From CAYZJV01 sp049310885 (GTDB lineage: Bacteria > Spirochaetota > Spirochaetia > Sphaerochaetales > Sphaerochaetaceae), in NCBI RefSeq assembly GCF_049310885.1, contig NZ_JBMDYO010000007.1:1-64000 (forward strand): DNA of 64,000 nt, given 5' to 3'. A program made the translations under genes and the position numbers. Below the pieces are notes generated by a model that was not told the origin of the DNA, ran no database searches, and saw only the letters and a list, made by a program, of their open reading frames with translations. The first letter of the stretch is position 1; every line of letters starts with the position of its first letter. Below are positions 41,630-51,052 of the stretch, piece by piece.

Positions 41630-42300
41630 AAACACTTGGCGATAAGGGCGAAGATAGCATGGGATGATTCGGTTAGAAATCGAGGTAATGAACTCACCCG
41701 TTGTCCTGTCCATACATCGCTCACTGCGCGTATGATTGAAATCGGAGTCTGGGCACGCTGAGCTGCCGCAACCATTGCATGACTTTCCATATCGACCGCA
41801 TCCACATGCAGTTCCTCGACTAGAAACGCATGACTAATGCGGTCTTCTGGAGTAAGAAATCGATCAGCACTGCCAATTGTCGCATTATGCAGTACTGGCT
41901 GACCTGCAAGTGTTTCGGCTGGATTCGCATGCATAACGATCGAGGAGTCTATGGACAGAGGGCCTACCTTCTGGCCATTGTTTCCGTAAACGGTACCACG
42001 TGGAAGACCAAAACGACGAAGATCAATATCATATTGTAGCAGATGGGTTGGAATGATCAACGCCCCAAGTCCAATATTCTCTCTGAGCGCACAACAGCTT
42101 CCGATGCCGAATACCCTCTCTGGCTTATACGTTTTAATAGCCTCGAATGTACCGATAGCCGCCTGAACCTTACCGACACCTACACTTACAGCCACCAAAG
42201 GTCTTCCATCGGGAAGTCTCCTGAATACTTGTCCCTCTTCCACGGGAAACTGCTGTGCTCCCTGTAGTTCACCTGCAGATGAAGCTACTACCAAAATCAT
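41626..42300 (-). CDS. mtnN: 5'-methylthioadenosine/S-adenosylhomocysteine nucleosidase-like
   Basis: This protein has 224 residues. It has the nucleoside phosphorylase fold with GVGKVQAA near the start, FGIGSCCAL, and the MTA/SAH nucleosidase signature VDMESHAMVAAAQRAQTP...RAVSD, where Glu and Asp bind the ribose and base. It cleaves MTA and SAH to adenine and a thio-sugar, recycling products of SAM reactions, including those of radical SAM enzymes. A futalosine hydrolase-like role is possible. Its start overlaps the stop of the pyridoxal kinase gene (ATGA). Confidence 0.82.
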   Translation of the reverse strand: MILVVASSAGELQGAQQFPVEEGQVFRRLPDGRPLVAVSVGVGKVQAAIGTFEAIKTYKPERVFGIGSCCALRENIGLGALIIPTHLLQYDIDLRRFGLPRGTVYGNNGQKVGPLSIDSSIVMHANPAETLAGQPVLHNATIGSADRFLTPEDRISHAFLVEELHVDAVDMESHAMVAAAQRAQTPISIIRAVSDVWTGQRVSSLPRFLTESSHAIFALIAKCF

Positions 42301-43133
42301 CCGACTACCTTCACCAAATCCGACATAACCAATTCGATGGCTACCCCGCTGCGAATTTCCGTACCGGTTTTCCAGGTAGCATAAACTGCTTTGCTTACCA
42401 TATCCGTAGCCTGTTCAACCGCATGGGAAAAGGAGAGACCACGTACTAAAAGAGCACAGAGGATACTTGCAAAAAAATCACCACAACCGGGATAAGACAC
42501 GGGAGCATAGGTCTGCCGGATGTGAAAACCGCTTTTCTGGTCAGCATCATAAGCAACGACTATACCATCGGATCCATCCATTACACTGGTAATTGCAACA
42601 TACCGTGGGCCAAGGGTACTCAATCGCTTTGCCCAATGCTCTGCCACTTTCAGCGGTAAGTCACTATTGAATTGCTCTCCGAGAAGAAGCGCGGCTTCGG
42701 TGAGATTTGGTGTAATTACTGTTGCCATGGTCACCAGATCGTGCATACGTGCGATCAATTCACTGGTCATGGGACCATAGGGCTTACCCTGGTCACCTAA
42801 TACAGGATCGACCACAACCAGAGGTTGTCGACCCCCCTGGCGTTGCCACCCGATGAAACTGGATACGGTATCGATTTGCCTATGGGATCCGAGGAATCCG
42901 GAATAGATACTATCGAACTGGAGACCCAACTTCTTCCAATGTGCTATGACATCCTCCATCGTCTCGGTAAGATCGACATAGGCATAATTTTCATACCCAT
43001 CGGTATGAGTCGACAACAATGCTGTAGTTAATACCGATGCCTGTACCCCCAATGCTGCCAATGTGGGAATTACAACGGTAAGGGAAGATTTCGAGTGACA
43101 GGAGATATCGTGGATAGCGGCTACGGTTTTCAT
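42297..43133 (-). CDS. pdxY: Pyridoxal/pyridoxamine kinase
   Basis: This protein has 278 residues from ATG 43133 (MKTVAAIHDISCHSKSSL); the longer frame overlaps the divergent promoter region. The ribokinase/PfkB-like B6 kinase pattern is present: YSGFLGSHRQID, VVDPVLGDQGKPY, TVITPNLTEAALLLG, and the anion-hole Asp in YPGCGDFFASILCALL. It phosphorylates pyridoxal, pyridoxine or pyridoxamine in B6 salvage. It is translationally coupled to the nucleosidase gene downstream. Confidence 0.87.
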   Translation of the reverse strand: MKTVAAIHDISCHSKSSLTVVIPTLAALGVQASVLTTALLSTHTDGYENYAYVDLTETMEDVIAHWKKLGLQFDSIYSGFLGSHRQIDTVSSFIGWQRQGGRQPLVVVDPVLGDQGKPYGPMTSELIARMHDLVTMATVITPNLTEAALLLGEQFNSDLPLKVAEHWAKRLSTLGPRYVAITSVMDGSDGIVVAYDADQKSGFHIRQTYAPVSYPGCGDFFASILCALLVRGLSFSHAVEQATDMVSKAVYATWKTGTEIRSGVAIELVMSDLVKVVG

Positions 43134-43204
43134 ATCTGGCAATACAGTACCAGTCTTGCCGACACGAGACAAGGGGGATATACTCGCTTCATAAGGAGTC
43201 AGCA

Positions 43205-45052
43205 ATGATAACGACACATCCAAAAACCGGTTTTCCCATTGCAGATAGCACCAAGGATCCCTTGGAAGGAACAGCTGTAGCAATAACTGATTTGGAGACA
43301 TCTTACCAACAGATGGTAATCAGCGCTTCGGGATGGAGAAAAGTATTTGCAGCATCGAACGATGAAGAAGATAATGGGGCCAACATCTCGAAAGCTGACG
43401 CGTATATCGTTGCCATTGCCACAGAAGCCTTCTATCGAGAAAGAAAACCCCACTCGGTCATCCTTGCCATGGATAGCCGTCCTACCGGCCCTGCGATCGC
43501 CGACATAGTCTGCCGTATACTCATTTCACATAACGTTGATGTCAAACACCTCTTTATAGCCGCAGCTCCAGAAATTATGGCGTATTCTTACTATCATAAC
43601 GAAAGCGATTTCTTCTATATAACTGCTAGTCACAATCCTATCGGACATAATGGATTCAAGTTTGGGAAAGCGGGAGGAGTGGCTAAGGCAGAAGAAGCAA
43701 CAAAAGTCATAGCATCATTCAGAACACTGTTGGCAGATCCGGATATTCCTCTTCTCGTACAGGAACTCAGTGCCTCTGTTGCTACCGATATTTACGATGC
43801 CATCCTAGAAAATTGCGGCACAGAGAAAGAGACGGCTGAGATTGCCTATGAACGATTAGTTTTAGACATTGCCACCAATTCCGAGGATGAAGCGATATTC
43901 GGCGATATGATCGCCGAGCTGAGAGGCGATATAGCACACAATCCGATAGGGATTGTGGGAGAGCTGAACGGGAGTGCTAGAAGCCTTTCGATAGACAAGG
44001 AATTTTTGGAAGGCCTTGGTATAGCCACTCGGTTCCTCAACGATCGCCCTCGCTCAATAGTTCATGCCATTGTGCCAGAGGGAGAGAACCTACAGATGTG
44101 CCGTCGCGCACTGGAAGAAGCCCATAAGGAAAATTCCTCTTTCATGCTCGGTTACGTTCCCGACAATGACGGGGATAGAGGTAATATCGTCTATTACGAT
44201 GAATTGGAGGATAAAGCAAAGATCCTCGGGGCACAACAGCTGTTCGCACTCGTAGCCAGAATAGAACTCGCTCTCTCAAAAAAAGATAACACTGCACAAG
44301 CTATCGTTGTCAATGGACCGACTTCATTAATGATAGATACGCTTGCGACAGAGTTGGGGGTAACCGTTTTCAGGGCTGAAGTAGGAGAGGCAAATGTTGT
44401 CTCCCTCGCTGAGCAGGTCAGGAAGGACGGTTACACAGTAAGGATTTTAGGTGAAGGCTCCAATGGTGGCAATATCACCCATCCTGGGAAAGTCCGCGAT
44501 CCATTGAATACATTGGTATCGCTGATCAAACTGCTCAGTTCGCCAGAGAGATTCCGTGCCATCACTGGCAAGCAGGTACATGCATCGGAAAAACCATCTA
44601 TTGCGAAGGCTATAGCGACCCTCCCCGCCCGGACCATTACCGGGGGGTTCTCCAAAGATGCGGTGATGAACATATCGACACATGACCACGGCAAACTCAA
44701 AATGGCTTATGAGAAGCTATTTGTGATCGACTACGCTGAAAGAAGTGATGAATTGGAAAAGCGTTTCGGCATCTCAGGTTGGAGAGAAGAACAGACTGAA
44801 GGAATCCACCAGCGTACCGGTTTGGGACCAGCGTATCGCAGTGCTCCCATGCGTGGAGGGTTGAAGATCATCTTCAGCGACAAACTGGGAACCGATACCG
44901 ACTTCATCTGGATGCGCGGAAGCGGAACAGAACCCGTATATAGGGTAATGGCGGATGCATGGGGAGACGACCAAGAGAGGCATGACTATCTTTTAACATG
45001 GCAACGTGATCTGGTGCGTAGAGCAGACTTGGAAGCTGTATCAGAGAAGTGA
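43205..45052 (+). CDS. Phosphohexomutase (phosphoglucomutase/phosphomannomutase family)
   Basis: This protein has 615 residues, starting at ATG 43205 behind AAGGAG. The active phospho-Ser loop is TASHNPIGHNGFK, the metal loop is DNDGDRGN, the sugar-binding loop is GEGSNGGN, and the phosphate-binding loop is MRGSGTEPVYR. All four are intact. It interconverts hexose 1- and 6-phosphates. At 615 residues it is longer than the typical 450-580. It is convergent with the hexokinase gene, overlapping by 12 bases, and both act on glucose phosphate metabolism. Confidence 0.9.
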   Translation: MITTHPKTGFPIADSTKDPLEGTAVAITDLETSYQQMVISASGWRKVFAASNDEEDNGANISKADAYIVAIATEAFYRERKPHSVILAMDSRPTGPAIADIVCRILISHNVDVKHLFIAAAPEIMAYSYYHNESDFFYITASHNPIGHNGFKFGKAGGVAKAEEATKVIASFRTLLADPDIPLLVQELSASVATDIYDAILENCGTEKETAEIAYERLVLDIATNSEDEAIFGDMIAELRGDIAHNPIGIVGELNGSARSLSIDKEFLEGLGIATRFLNDRPRSIVHAIVPEGENLQMCRRALEEAHKENSSFMLGYVPDNDGDRGNIVYYDELEDKAKILGAQQLFALVARIELALSKKDNTAQAIVVNGPTSLMIDTLATELGVTVFRAEVGEANVVSLAEQVRKDGYTVRILGEGSNGGNITHPGKVRDPLNTLVSLIKLLSSPERFRAITGKQVHASEKPSIAKAIATLPARTITGGFSKDAVMNISTHDHGKLKMAYEKLFVIDYAERSDELEKRFGISGWREEQTEGIHQRTGLGPAYRSAPMRGGLKIIFSDKLGTDTDFIWMRGSGTEPVYRVMADAWGDDQERHDYLLTWQRDLVRRADLEAVSEK

Positions 45053-46351
45053 TAGTCCCGCGACTGCAGCCCCGATGGTAGGAGAGTCATCGATATTAAC
45101 GAATCGTACGAAGCGATGGTGCCTACGATGGAGGAAATCGGTCACATACTGTTTGGTATAGAGATCAAGATTCTCGGTCTTATAGAATGTAGTTCCATCC
45201 GCATTGATGCAGACCGGATACCGAGGATTTTCTCCCGATCCGGATTTCAGTACAGCAGCGCTGAGATTGATTGCCGTGAGCTTCGCAGCCCTAGCTATAA
45301 TCGAATCAAGAATGAGATAAAGCGCCGTCGCATCGGCCTCATTGGTGATACATGACACCATGTTGTACGATTGGTTATGCGGCATTTCAAGATAGTGGCT
45401 CATACGTGTTGTATCTAACGGTGGTATGGCAAGGAACCGCTCTGCGAACTCTTCACTCAAGATTCGCTCTGCTATAGCCTCCTCAAGGACCACCTGGCTG
45501 AATGAACCGAGGTACGCCCCACTAATCATCTTCTCAAAATGATAATTCTCCGGTTGCTTGGTACTGTTGATGAAACGACGGTCCAACTCACCAGGAATCA
45601 GCTCATAATTTCCCGACTCCACATTGATTATCTGGCTCCCACTGCTGAGAGAGGACAATTTGGCAATCTGGCTGTTGCTCTCCACATATGCGGTATTGGT
45701 TCCCGTCCCAAGGATGAAACCGATATACCCATCGTAGGGAGAGACGCCTGTGGCGACTTTGCCAGCCAGTAGTGTTGCCACGGTATCATTCACGACGGCA
45801 ACCCGTTTGCGTGATACATCATGCCCACGCCTTGCGAGTTCGTCGAGCAGTGATTTACCTACTGGCATACCGATCACTTGGGGAGCTTTTATCTCTTTGG
45901 AGAATACGAGGGGAATTCCATCATGATCCTCTGTTATCTCGGCGGCATATGAGAAGCAGAATCCTATTTGGTCACTCTCATCGATCAGTGGTTCAACTTG
46001 ATCGGCCAAAGCTCCGAAAAACTCAGTTGCGGTGACTTCATGATGGACCCCGGGCATCCCGGTCTTACGGTAGGAGGATATGGTGGGAACCATCGTATCG
46101 CTAAAGGAGACCACACAGGTACGAAAATTCGTTCCACCCGCATCTAAGACAATGACCTTTCGCTCTGGTTCTATCATTGTGTCAGCAGAAGTATAGGTAG
46201 GAATCATGGCAAGTGAACCGACTCCTTTTGCTTGAAGACCAAGTTCCATCTCCTTGAGAAAATCATCACAGCACTTTTGCATATCGATACTATCGGGTGT
46301 GATACTCCACTCGTGAAGAAAAGATTCTGTGCGTGCCACTATGTGTTTCAT
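45041..46351 (-). CDS. Hexokinase
   Basis: This protein has 436 residues. The ATP phosphate-1 loop VLDAGGTNFRTC, the sugar site (YRKTGMPGVHHEVTATEFF), the catalytic Asp in AVVNDTVATLL, the loop GFILGTGTNTAY, and a C-terminal adenosine motif (LKSGSG) identify a eukaryote-like hexokinase of the type common in spirochaetes. It phosphorylates glucose and similar hexoses in the cytoplasm. Its stop lies within the end of the convergent phosphohexomutase gene. Confidence 0.92.
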   Translation of the reverse strand: MKHIVARTESFLHEWSITPDSIDMQKCCDDFLKEMELGLQAKGVGSLAMIPTYTSADTMIEPERKVIVLDAGGTNFRTCVVSFSDTMVPTISSYRKTGMPGVHHEVTATEFFGALADQVEPLIDESDQIGFCFSYAAEITEDHDGIPLVFSKEIKAPQVIGMPVGKSLLDELARRGHDVSRKRVAVVNDTVATLLAGKVATGVSPYDGYIGFILGTGTNTAYVESNSQIAKLSSLSSGSQIINVESGNYELIPGELDRRFINSTKQPENYHFEKMISGAYLGSFSQVVLEEAIAERILSEEFAERFLAIPPLDTTRMSHYLEMPHNQSYNMVSCITNEADATALYLILDSIIARAAKLTAINLSAAVLKSGSGENPRYPVCINADGTTFYKTENLDLYTKQYVTDFLHRRHHRFVRFVNIDDSPTIGAAVAGLSLL

Positions 46352-46423
46352 GCCTTCCCCCTGCTGTAGATGTGTCCATATTCTAGGCCAGTGTTGCCAA
46401 TCTGTCCAGCTTGGACATGAGTT

Positions 46424-47095
46424 CTACAGAATCAGTTGCAGCTGGGATTCGATATCGACACCTGCAGGAATCTTGAACAGCGCCCTTGCAACATGAAGGT
46501 AGTCAGTTCCATTAGCCGTTACTCGAAGGGGAATGATAGCGGAGCCTGCTGGGCCTTCAAGGGGAATCACAAACGTGACATCGAGGAAAAACGGCTGGGA
46601 GAACCTGCTACCTGAGACCTCCAACGAGGCAATTCCTTCATAGCGAAACGGATAAGGATAAGAGAGCCGTACCGCTTCAACAGTCCCACTGAGGATCACT
46701 TCTTCCTCAAGAAGACCTTGGGGCTTGAGAAATTCCACCATTCTGGCATAGTCGGGAACAAGGGGAATGACGGCGGTGAACAGCGCTTCCAAAAAACCCA
46801 TCTGGCGTGGTGGAGGTTGAGGATTTTCCAATACCGTTTTCCGTAGCAGCCCTACATCGGCATTATCCAAGGTGAGTTGAAAATTCGCTAATGAGGAATC
46901 GGAATCGAGAATTGACTCGGCGAATATCAGTGGAGGAATCAGATTCCCTGCTGCAGAGGTAGCTGCACCTGCCACGAGAATCGACTGAAGAGCCACCTTT
47001 ACTTCGGAATCTGATGGACTTGGAGAAATGTTGGAGAAAGCTGGCGCTACCGAAAAAACCAGCATAATAGAGAGACAATAGACAATCCTTCGCAT
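46424..47095 (-). CDS. Secreted hypothetical protein
   Basis: This protein has 223 residues from ATG 47095. The signal peptide is clear (RRIVYCLSIMLVFSVAPAFS). The mature part is beta-rich with late-embryogenesis/WHy-like features: an alternating hydrophobic pattern (SLEVSGSRFSQPFFLDVTFVIPLEGPAGSAIIPLRV) and a helical middle. I do not recognise a named family. Periplasmic location is predicted. It is divergent from the exonuclease I gene. Confidence 0.7.
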   Translation of the reverse strand: MRRIVYCLSIMLVFSVAPAFSNISPSPSDSEVKVALQSILVAGAATSAAGNLIPPLIFAESILDSDSSLANFQLTLDNADVGLLRKTVLENPQPPPRQMGFLEALFTAVIPLVPDYARMVEFLKPQGLLEEEVILSGTVEAVRLSYPYPFRYEGIASLEVSGSRFSQPFFLDVTFVIPLEGPAGSAIIPLRVTANGTDYLHVARALFKIPAGVDIESQLQLIL

Positions 47096-47174
47096 GCGCG
47101 CCAACTCCTTGTAAAGACGATACCGTACGGTGGTCCGTCTGTCAAAACAAACAAGACTGTGGTACATTGGTGAC

Positions 47175-48782
47175 ATGAAACGGAATGAAACTTTCTTCTG
47201 GTATGATCTGGAGACCTTCGGCCTGAATTCCCGTTACGACCGCATAGCCCAGTTCGCCGGTGTCCGTACCGATATGGATCTCGCGGTGATAGAAGATCCG
47301 ATTGTACTCTATTGCAAATTGAGTGATGATTATCTTCCCGATCCTCTCGCTTGCATGGTTACTGGGATTACACCCCAGGAAGTTGAGGAAAAGGGTCTCA
47401 TCGAGAGTGACTTTATCGCACGGATAAACGATATCTTCAGCAAGCGCGGCACCTGTGCGGTAGGCTATAATAGCCTCCGTTTCGATGATGAATTCATTCG
47501 TAATGCACTTTATAGGAATTTTCTCGATCCCTACCAACGGGAGTATGACCAGGGTCGTAGCAGATGGGACCTTATAGATCTAGTGCGCGCTGCTCACGAT
47601 TTGCGCCCCAAGGGAATCGTATGGCCGAAAAAGCCGAGCTCAAACCGTCCTTCATTCAAGCTAACCGATCTCACAGAGGCAAATGGCATTTCCCATGAAC
47701 ACGCCCACGATGCCATGAGCGATGTCTGGGCTACTTTGGAGCTCGCCCGTCTCATAAAGAGGAAACAACCAAAACTCTTCTCTTACTATCTCGATCTACG
47801 TAACAAACAGAAGGTAAAGCAAGAGCTTTCGACACCCATGGGACCTCCTGTACTCTACACAGGTGCAGAATTCACTCGCGAAGAGGGGTGTTCCACAGTC
47901 GTGGTACCGATCACCGGATCCTATAAGAACAAGAACAGCATCTTTGTTTTCGATCTTCGCAATGACCCTTCCATGCTCATATCCGCCGCAAAAGCGTATG
48001 GGGAACTCGAAGAGGTGAGGAAGACGGAGGATACCTTCAGAACCATCGCCCAACGGGCTCGAAAAGCCCTTCTAGAGAAGGAAAATTTAGAACAGTCACT
48101 TCAGGAAACTACAGAATCGTTGACTGAAGCAGCCAACCTTTTGGCAAATTTACCGAGTCTGGTAAGTGCCTCGGACCGCCTTCTCCGGGTACCCGGTCTG
48201 TATCGGGTATCAATCAACAGAGTCCCCTTCATCTCTCCCTTGAAGATTTTAACCGAAGATCCTGCGATAGCAACACATCTGGGACTCGATCTTCAGGTGT
48301 GTGAGAAACATCGGAGACAACTAGCCGAACATCCGATTCTTGCAGTAAATATTCGAAAAGCAGCCGATTCGGATGAGTATCCTCCGGTCGATGATGTCGA
48401 TTTCGCACTCTACTCGGGATTCTTTGGTGATGCAGATGCTCAAAGATTCTCCCAGATCCGCGATATGGAACCTGAGGAACTGCTGCGTAGCACTATCACA
48501 TTCGATGACCCGCGTGCTTCTGAATTACTTTGGCGTTATATCCGTAGGAACTGGCCCCACGTCTTAGATGAGAAAGAGCAACAATTGTGGCATGAATTCT
48601 GTGAGAACCGACTCAACTTCGCACCTGGGGATACATTAGTAAACCTTGAATTCTATGCCAGAAAAATTACCGAACGCCTAACTTCCCAAGATACAAGGGA
48701 AGAGGATAAAGCTGTTATGGAGAAACTGGAACAATGGGGAAAAGCTCTCTGTAGCAAGTTAGGGATATCCTACCCGAAGTAG
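47175..48782 (+). CDS. sbcB: Exodeoxyribonuclease I
   Basis: This protein has 535 residues from ATG 47175. It is a DEDDh exonuclease: motif I FFWYDLETFGLN, motif II in GYNSLRFDDEFIRN, and motif III HEHAHDAMSDVWATLELARL. An SH3-like and C-terminal helical domain follow (FALYSGFFGDADAQRFSQI). It degrades single-stranded DNA 3' to 5' in mismatch repair and recombination. The length is somewhat above the E. coli enzyme (about 475). No strong ribosome site is visible before the start. Confidence 0.93.
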   Translation: MKRNETFFWYDLETFGLNSRYDRIAQFAGVRTDMDLAVIEDPIVLYCKLSDDYLPDPLACMVTGITPQEVEEKGLIESDFIARINDIFSKRGTCAVGYNSLRFDDEFIRNALYRNFLDPYQREYDQGRSRWDLIDLVRAAHDLRPKGIVWPKKPSSNRPSFKLTDLTEANGISHEHAHDAMSDVWATLELARLIKRKQPKLFSYYLDLRNKQKVKQELSTPMGPPVLYTGAEFTREEGCSTVVVPITGSYKNKNSIFVFDLRNDPSMLISAAKAYGELEEVRKTEDTFRTIAQRARKALLEKENLEQSLQETTESLTEAANLLANLPSLVSASDRLLRVPGLYRVSINRVPFISPLKILTEDPAIATHLGLDLQVCEKHRRQLAEHPILAVNIRKAADSDEYPPVDDVDFALYSGFFGDADAQRFSQIRDMEPEELLRSTITFDDPRASELLWRYIRRNWPHVLDEKEQQLWHEFCENRLNFAPGDTLVNLEFYARKITERLTSQDTREEDKAVMEKLEQWGKALCSKLGISYPK

Positions 48783-48789
48783 CGTGCCG

Positions 48790-49977
48790 TTACCGCCGTA
48801 TCAGCTGTTCTCGGACCCTGACAAAGGCCTCAATGGCTAAGTCGACATCCTCAGTACTGTGAGCTGCCGATAGTTGCACTCTGATACGAGCCTTTCCTTT
48901 GGGAACCACGGGATAGCTGAATCCTATTACATAAACACCCTCGCCGAGCAATGCATCGGCCATTTCTACAGCCTTCCGTTCCTCATAGAGCATCACTGGT
49001 ACAATTGCCGTCTGGCCAGGAACAAGGTCGAAACCGGCTTTCTCCATCCCCCTCCTGAACTGGCGAGCCCGGTCCATGGTCCTTTCCCGATAGGGATTCC
49101 CATCGGAGATCAATTCAAGTACCTTCAATGTGCCTCCCGCTATTGCAGGGGCAAGCGTGTTGCTGAATAAGTAGGGACGTGCCCGTTGGCGTAAGATTGC
49201 CACGATAGGAGCCTTTGCGCTTATACAACCACCGCTAGCTCCCCCCAACGCTTTTCCGAACGTTGTGGTGATGATATCGACACGTCCCTCGACGTTGCAG
49301 TATTCTGCGGTTCCTCTTCCATGCTCACCGATGTATCCAGTTGCGTGGGAATCGTCGACCATCACGAGGGCATCGTACTTTTCGGCAAGGGTGCAAATGG
49401 CATCTAATCGGGCTATATCGCCATCCATGGAGAAAACCCCATCGGTACAGATCAGCCTCCTACGGCAATCTCGCGCATCGGCCAATTGTCGTTCCAGATC
49501 TTCCATATCACTGTGGGCATACCGATAGCGTTTGGCCTTGCACAGGCGTACCCCATCTATTATGGAGGCATGGTTGAGGGCATCACTGAGAATGGCATCC
49601 CTTTCATCCAAGAGAGGCTCGAATAGTGCTCCGTTGGCATCGAAACAGCTCGAAAAAAGGATCGTATCTTCCATATGGAGAAACTCACTGATTTTTTTCT
49701 CTACCTGTTTATGGAGCTCCTGGGTTCCACAGATAAAACGGACCGAAGAGAGTCCGTATCCCCATTTTTGCATAGCGATAGAAGCAGCCTCGATCACCTC
49801 TGCATTATTGGCAAGACCAAGGTAGTTGTTGGCACAAAAATTCACTACCTGTTTCCCTCCAACAGAGATCATGCTCCCCTGGGGGCTCTCGATTACCCGC
49901 TCATCCTTGTACAGACCCTGCTCATGCAGCTCCTCAATGAAGCTCTCCATCTCTGTAATCATGGTGTGATGCATCAT
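48790..49977 (-). CDS. kbl: 2-amino-3-ketobutyrate CoA ligase (glycine C-acetyltransferase)
   Basis: This protein has 395 residues. It is a PLP alpha-oxoamine synthase with NFCANNYLGLANN, the cofactor-binding MVDDSHATGYIGEHGRGTAEY, and the Schiff-base Lys in TTTFGKALGGASGG. It converts 2-amino-3-oxobutanoate and CoA to glycine and acetyl-CoA, the second step of threonine breakdown. The ATG overlaps the stop of the upstream threonine dehydrogenase gene, so both are made together. Confidence 0.95.
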   Translation of the reverse strand: MMHHTMITEMESFIEELHEQGLYKDERVIESPQGSMISVGGKQVVNFCANNYLGLANNAEVIEAASIAMQKWGYGLSSVRFICGTQELHKQVEKKISEFLHMEDTILFSSCFDANGALFEPLLDERDAILSDALNHASIIDGVRLCKAKRYRYAHSDMEDLERQLADARDCRRRLICTDGVFSMDGDIARLDAICTLAEKYDALVMVDDSHATGYIGEHGRGTAEYCNVEGRVDIITTTFGKALGGASGGCISAKAPIVAILRQRARPYLFSNTLAPAIAGGTLKVLELISDGNPYRERTMDRARQFRRGMEKAGFDLVPGQTAIVPVMLYEERKAVEMADALLGEGVYVIGFSYPVVPKGKARIRVQLSAAHSTEDVDLAIEAFVRVREQLIRR

Positions 49978-50942
49978 GGTTTGGGACCTCCCTTATCCAT
50001 CCTTTCGCCTATCGTCTTGAGCATATCGGCAGTCATACTGGACAAATCATAAGTCGGTTTCCACCCCCATTCAACCCTTGCAGCATAATCCTCCAAGCTA
50101 TCAGGCCATGAATCGGCAATCGCCTGTTTGACCGGATCCACCCGATAACTGATGGTGAATTCGGGAATATGGGTTCTGATATAGGCAGCCTGCTCCTCGG
50201 GGCAGAAACTCATGGCTGCTACATTAAAGGCATTCCTATGCCTAAGGCGAAAAGGATCGGCTTCCATAATCTGGATTGCAGCATTGACTGCATCAGGCAT
50301 ATACATCATATCGAGGTAGGTATCTCCTTGTAAAAAACATTCATAATGTTTCGACTGCAGTGCTGCGTAGTAGATTTCCACTGCATAGTCGGTCGTACCT
50401 CCTCCTGGTGGGGTCATATTGCTGATAATTCCAGGATAGCGTACCCCCCTTGTATCCACATCATACTTGTGGTGGTAGTAATCACATAAGAGCTCTCCAG
50501 CGACCTTTGTGACGCCGTAAATGCTCGTCGGTCTCTGGATCGTATCCTGTGGGGTGAATTTCTTTGGTGTAGTCGGACCAAAGGCTCCTATTGATGAGGG
50601 TGTAAAAAGTGAACAATGGTTCTCCCGTGCCACCTCCAAGGCGGTCATAAGGCCATTCATATTTATATCCCAAGCCTGCTGTGGGTTCTTTTCAGCAGTT
50701 GCGGAGAGAATTGCCGCAAGATGGTAGATCGTATCGATACGATATTTTTTAACCAGTGCGGAGAGACTGGCACCATCCCTACAATCGACTGTATAGAAGG
50801 GGCCACCTTCCACCAATGGTCTATTCACATCATTGCGAATATCGGCAAGTACCACATGGGTATCACCGTAGAGTTGTCGTAGACGTAGTGCGATCTCTGA
50901 CCCCAATTGGCCGAGAGCTCCGATCACAAGGATATTTTTCAT
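49974..50942 (-). CDS. tdh: L-threonine 3-dehydrogenase, SDR (epimerase-like) type
   Basis: This protein has 322 residues. The N-terminal NAD site is GALGQLGSE, and the catalytic Tyr-Lys pair lies in SIYGVTKVAGE with Ser in SSIGAFGP. Substrate motifs of short-chain threonine dehydrogenase are GVRYPGIIS and GGGTTDYAVEIYY. It oxidises threonine to 2-amino-3-ketobutyrate with NAD+, feeding the coupled kbl product. GAGGAGGG precedes the ATG. It is divergent from an XRE-cupin regulator, a likely controller. Confidence 0.93.
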   Translation of the reverse strand: MKNILVIGALGQLGSEIALRLRQLYGDTHVVLADIRNDVNRPLVEGGPFYTVDCRDGASLSALVKKYRIDTIYHLAAILSATAEKNPQQAWDINMNGLMTALEVARENHCSLFTPSSIGAFGPTTPKKFTPQDTIQRPTSIYGVTKVAGELLCDYYHHKYDVDTRGVRYPGIISNMTPPGGGTTDYAVEIYYAALQSKHYECFLQGDTYLDMMYMPDAVNAAIQIMEADPFRLRHRNAFNVAAMSFCPEEQAAYIRTHIPEFTISYRVDPVKQAIADSWPDSLEDYAARVEWGWKPTYDLSSMTADMLKTIGERMDKGGPKP

Positions 50943-50967
50943 GCAGCCCTCCTCGGAAAGCTATTCC

Positions 50968-50996
50968 TTGACAGCAGGAATACATCATCCTACAAT
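50968..50996 (+). promoter_or_regulatory. Promoter of the XRE-cupin regulator
   Basis: TTGACA (50968-50973), 17-base spacer (50974-50990), TACAAT (50991-50996). A perfect -35 and correct spacing place the transcription start near 51003, inside the palindrome. Confidence 0.7.
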
Positions 50997-51000
50997 GACC

Positions 51001-51020
51001 TTGTTCAGTATAATGAACAA
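51001..51020. promoter_or_regulatory. Palindromic operator for the XRE-cupin regulator
   Basis: TTGTTCA / TGAACAA arms are separated by six bases and located at the predicted transcription start. Position and symmetry fit autoregulation by the dimeric XRE protein, and binding may also affect the divergent tdh-kbl operon. Confidence 0.65.
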
Positions 51021-51052
51021 ATTTTACTATGTCAAACACAATGGAGGCTCCT

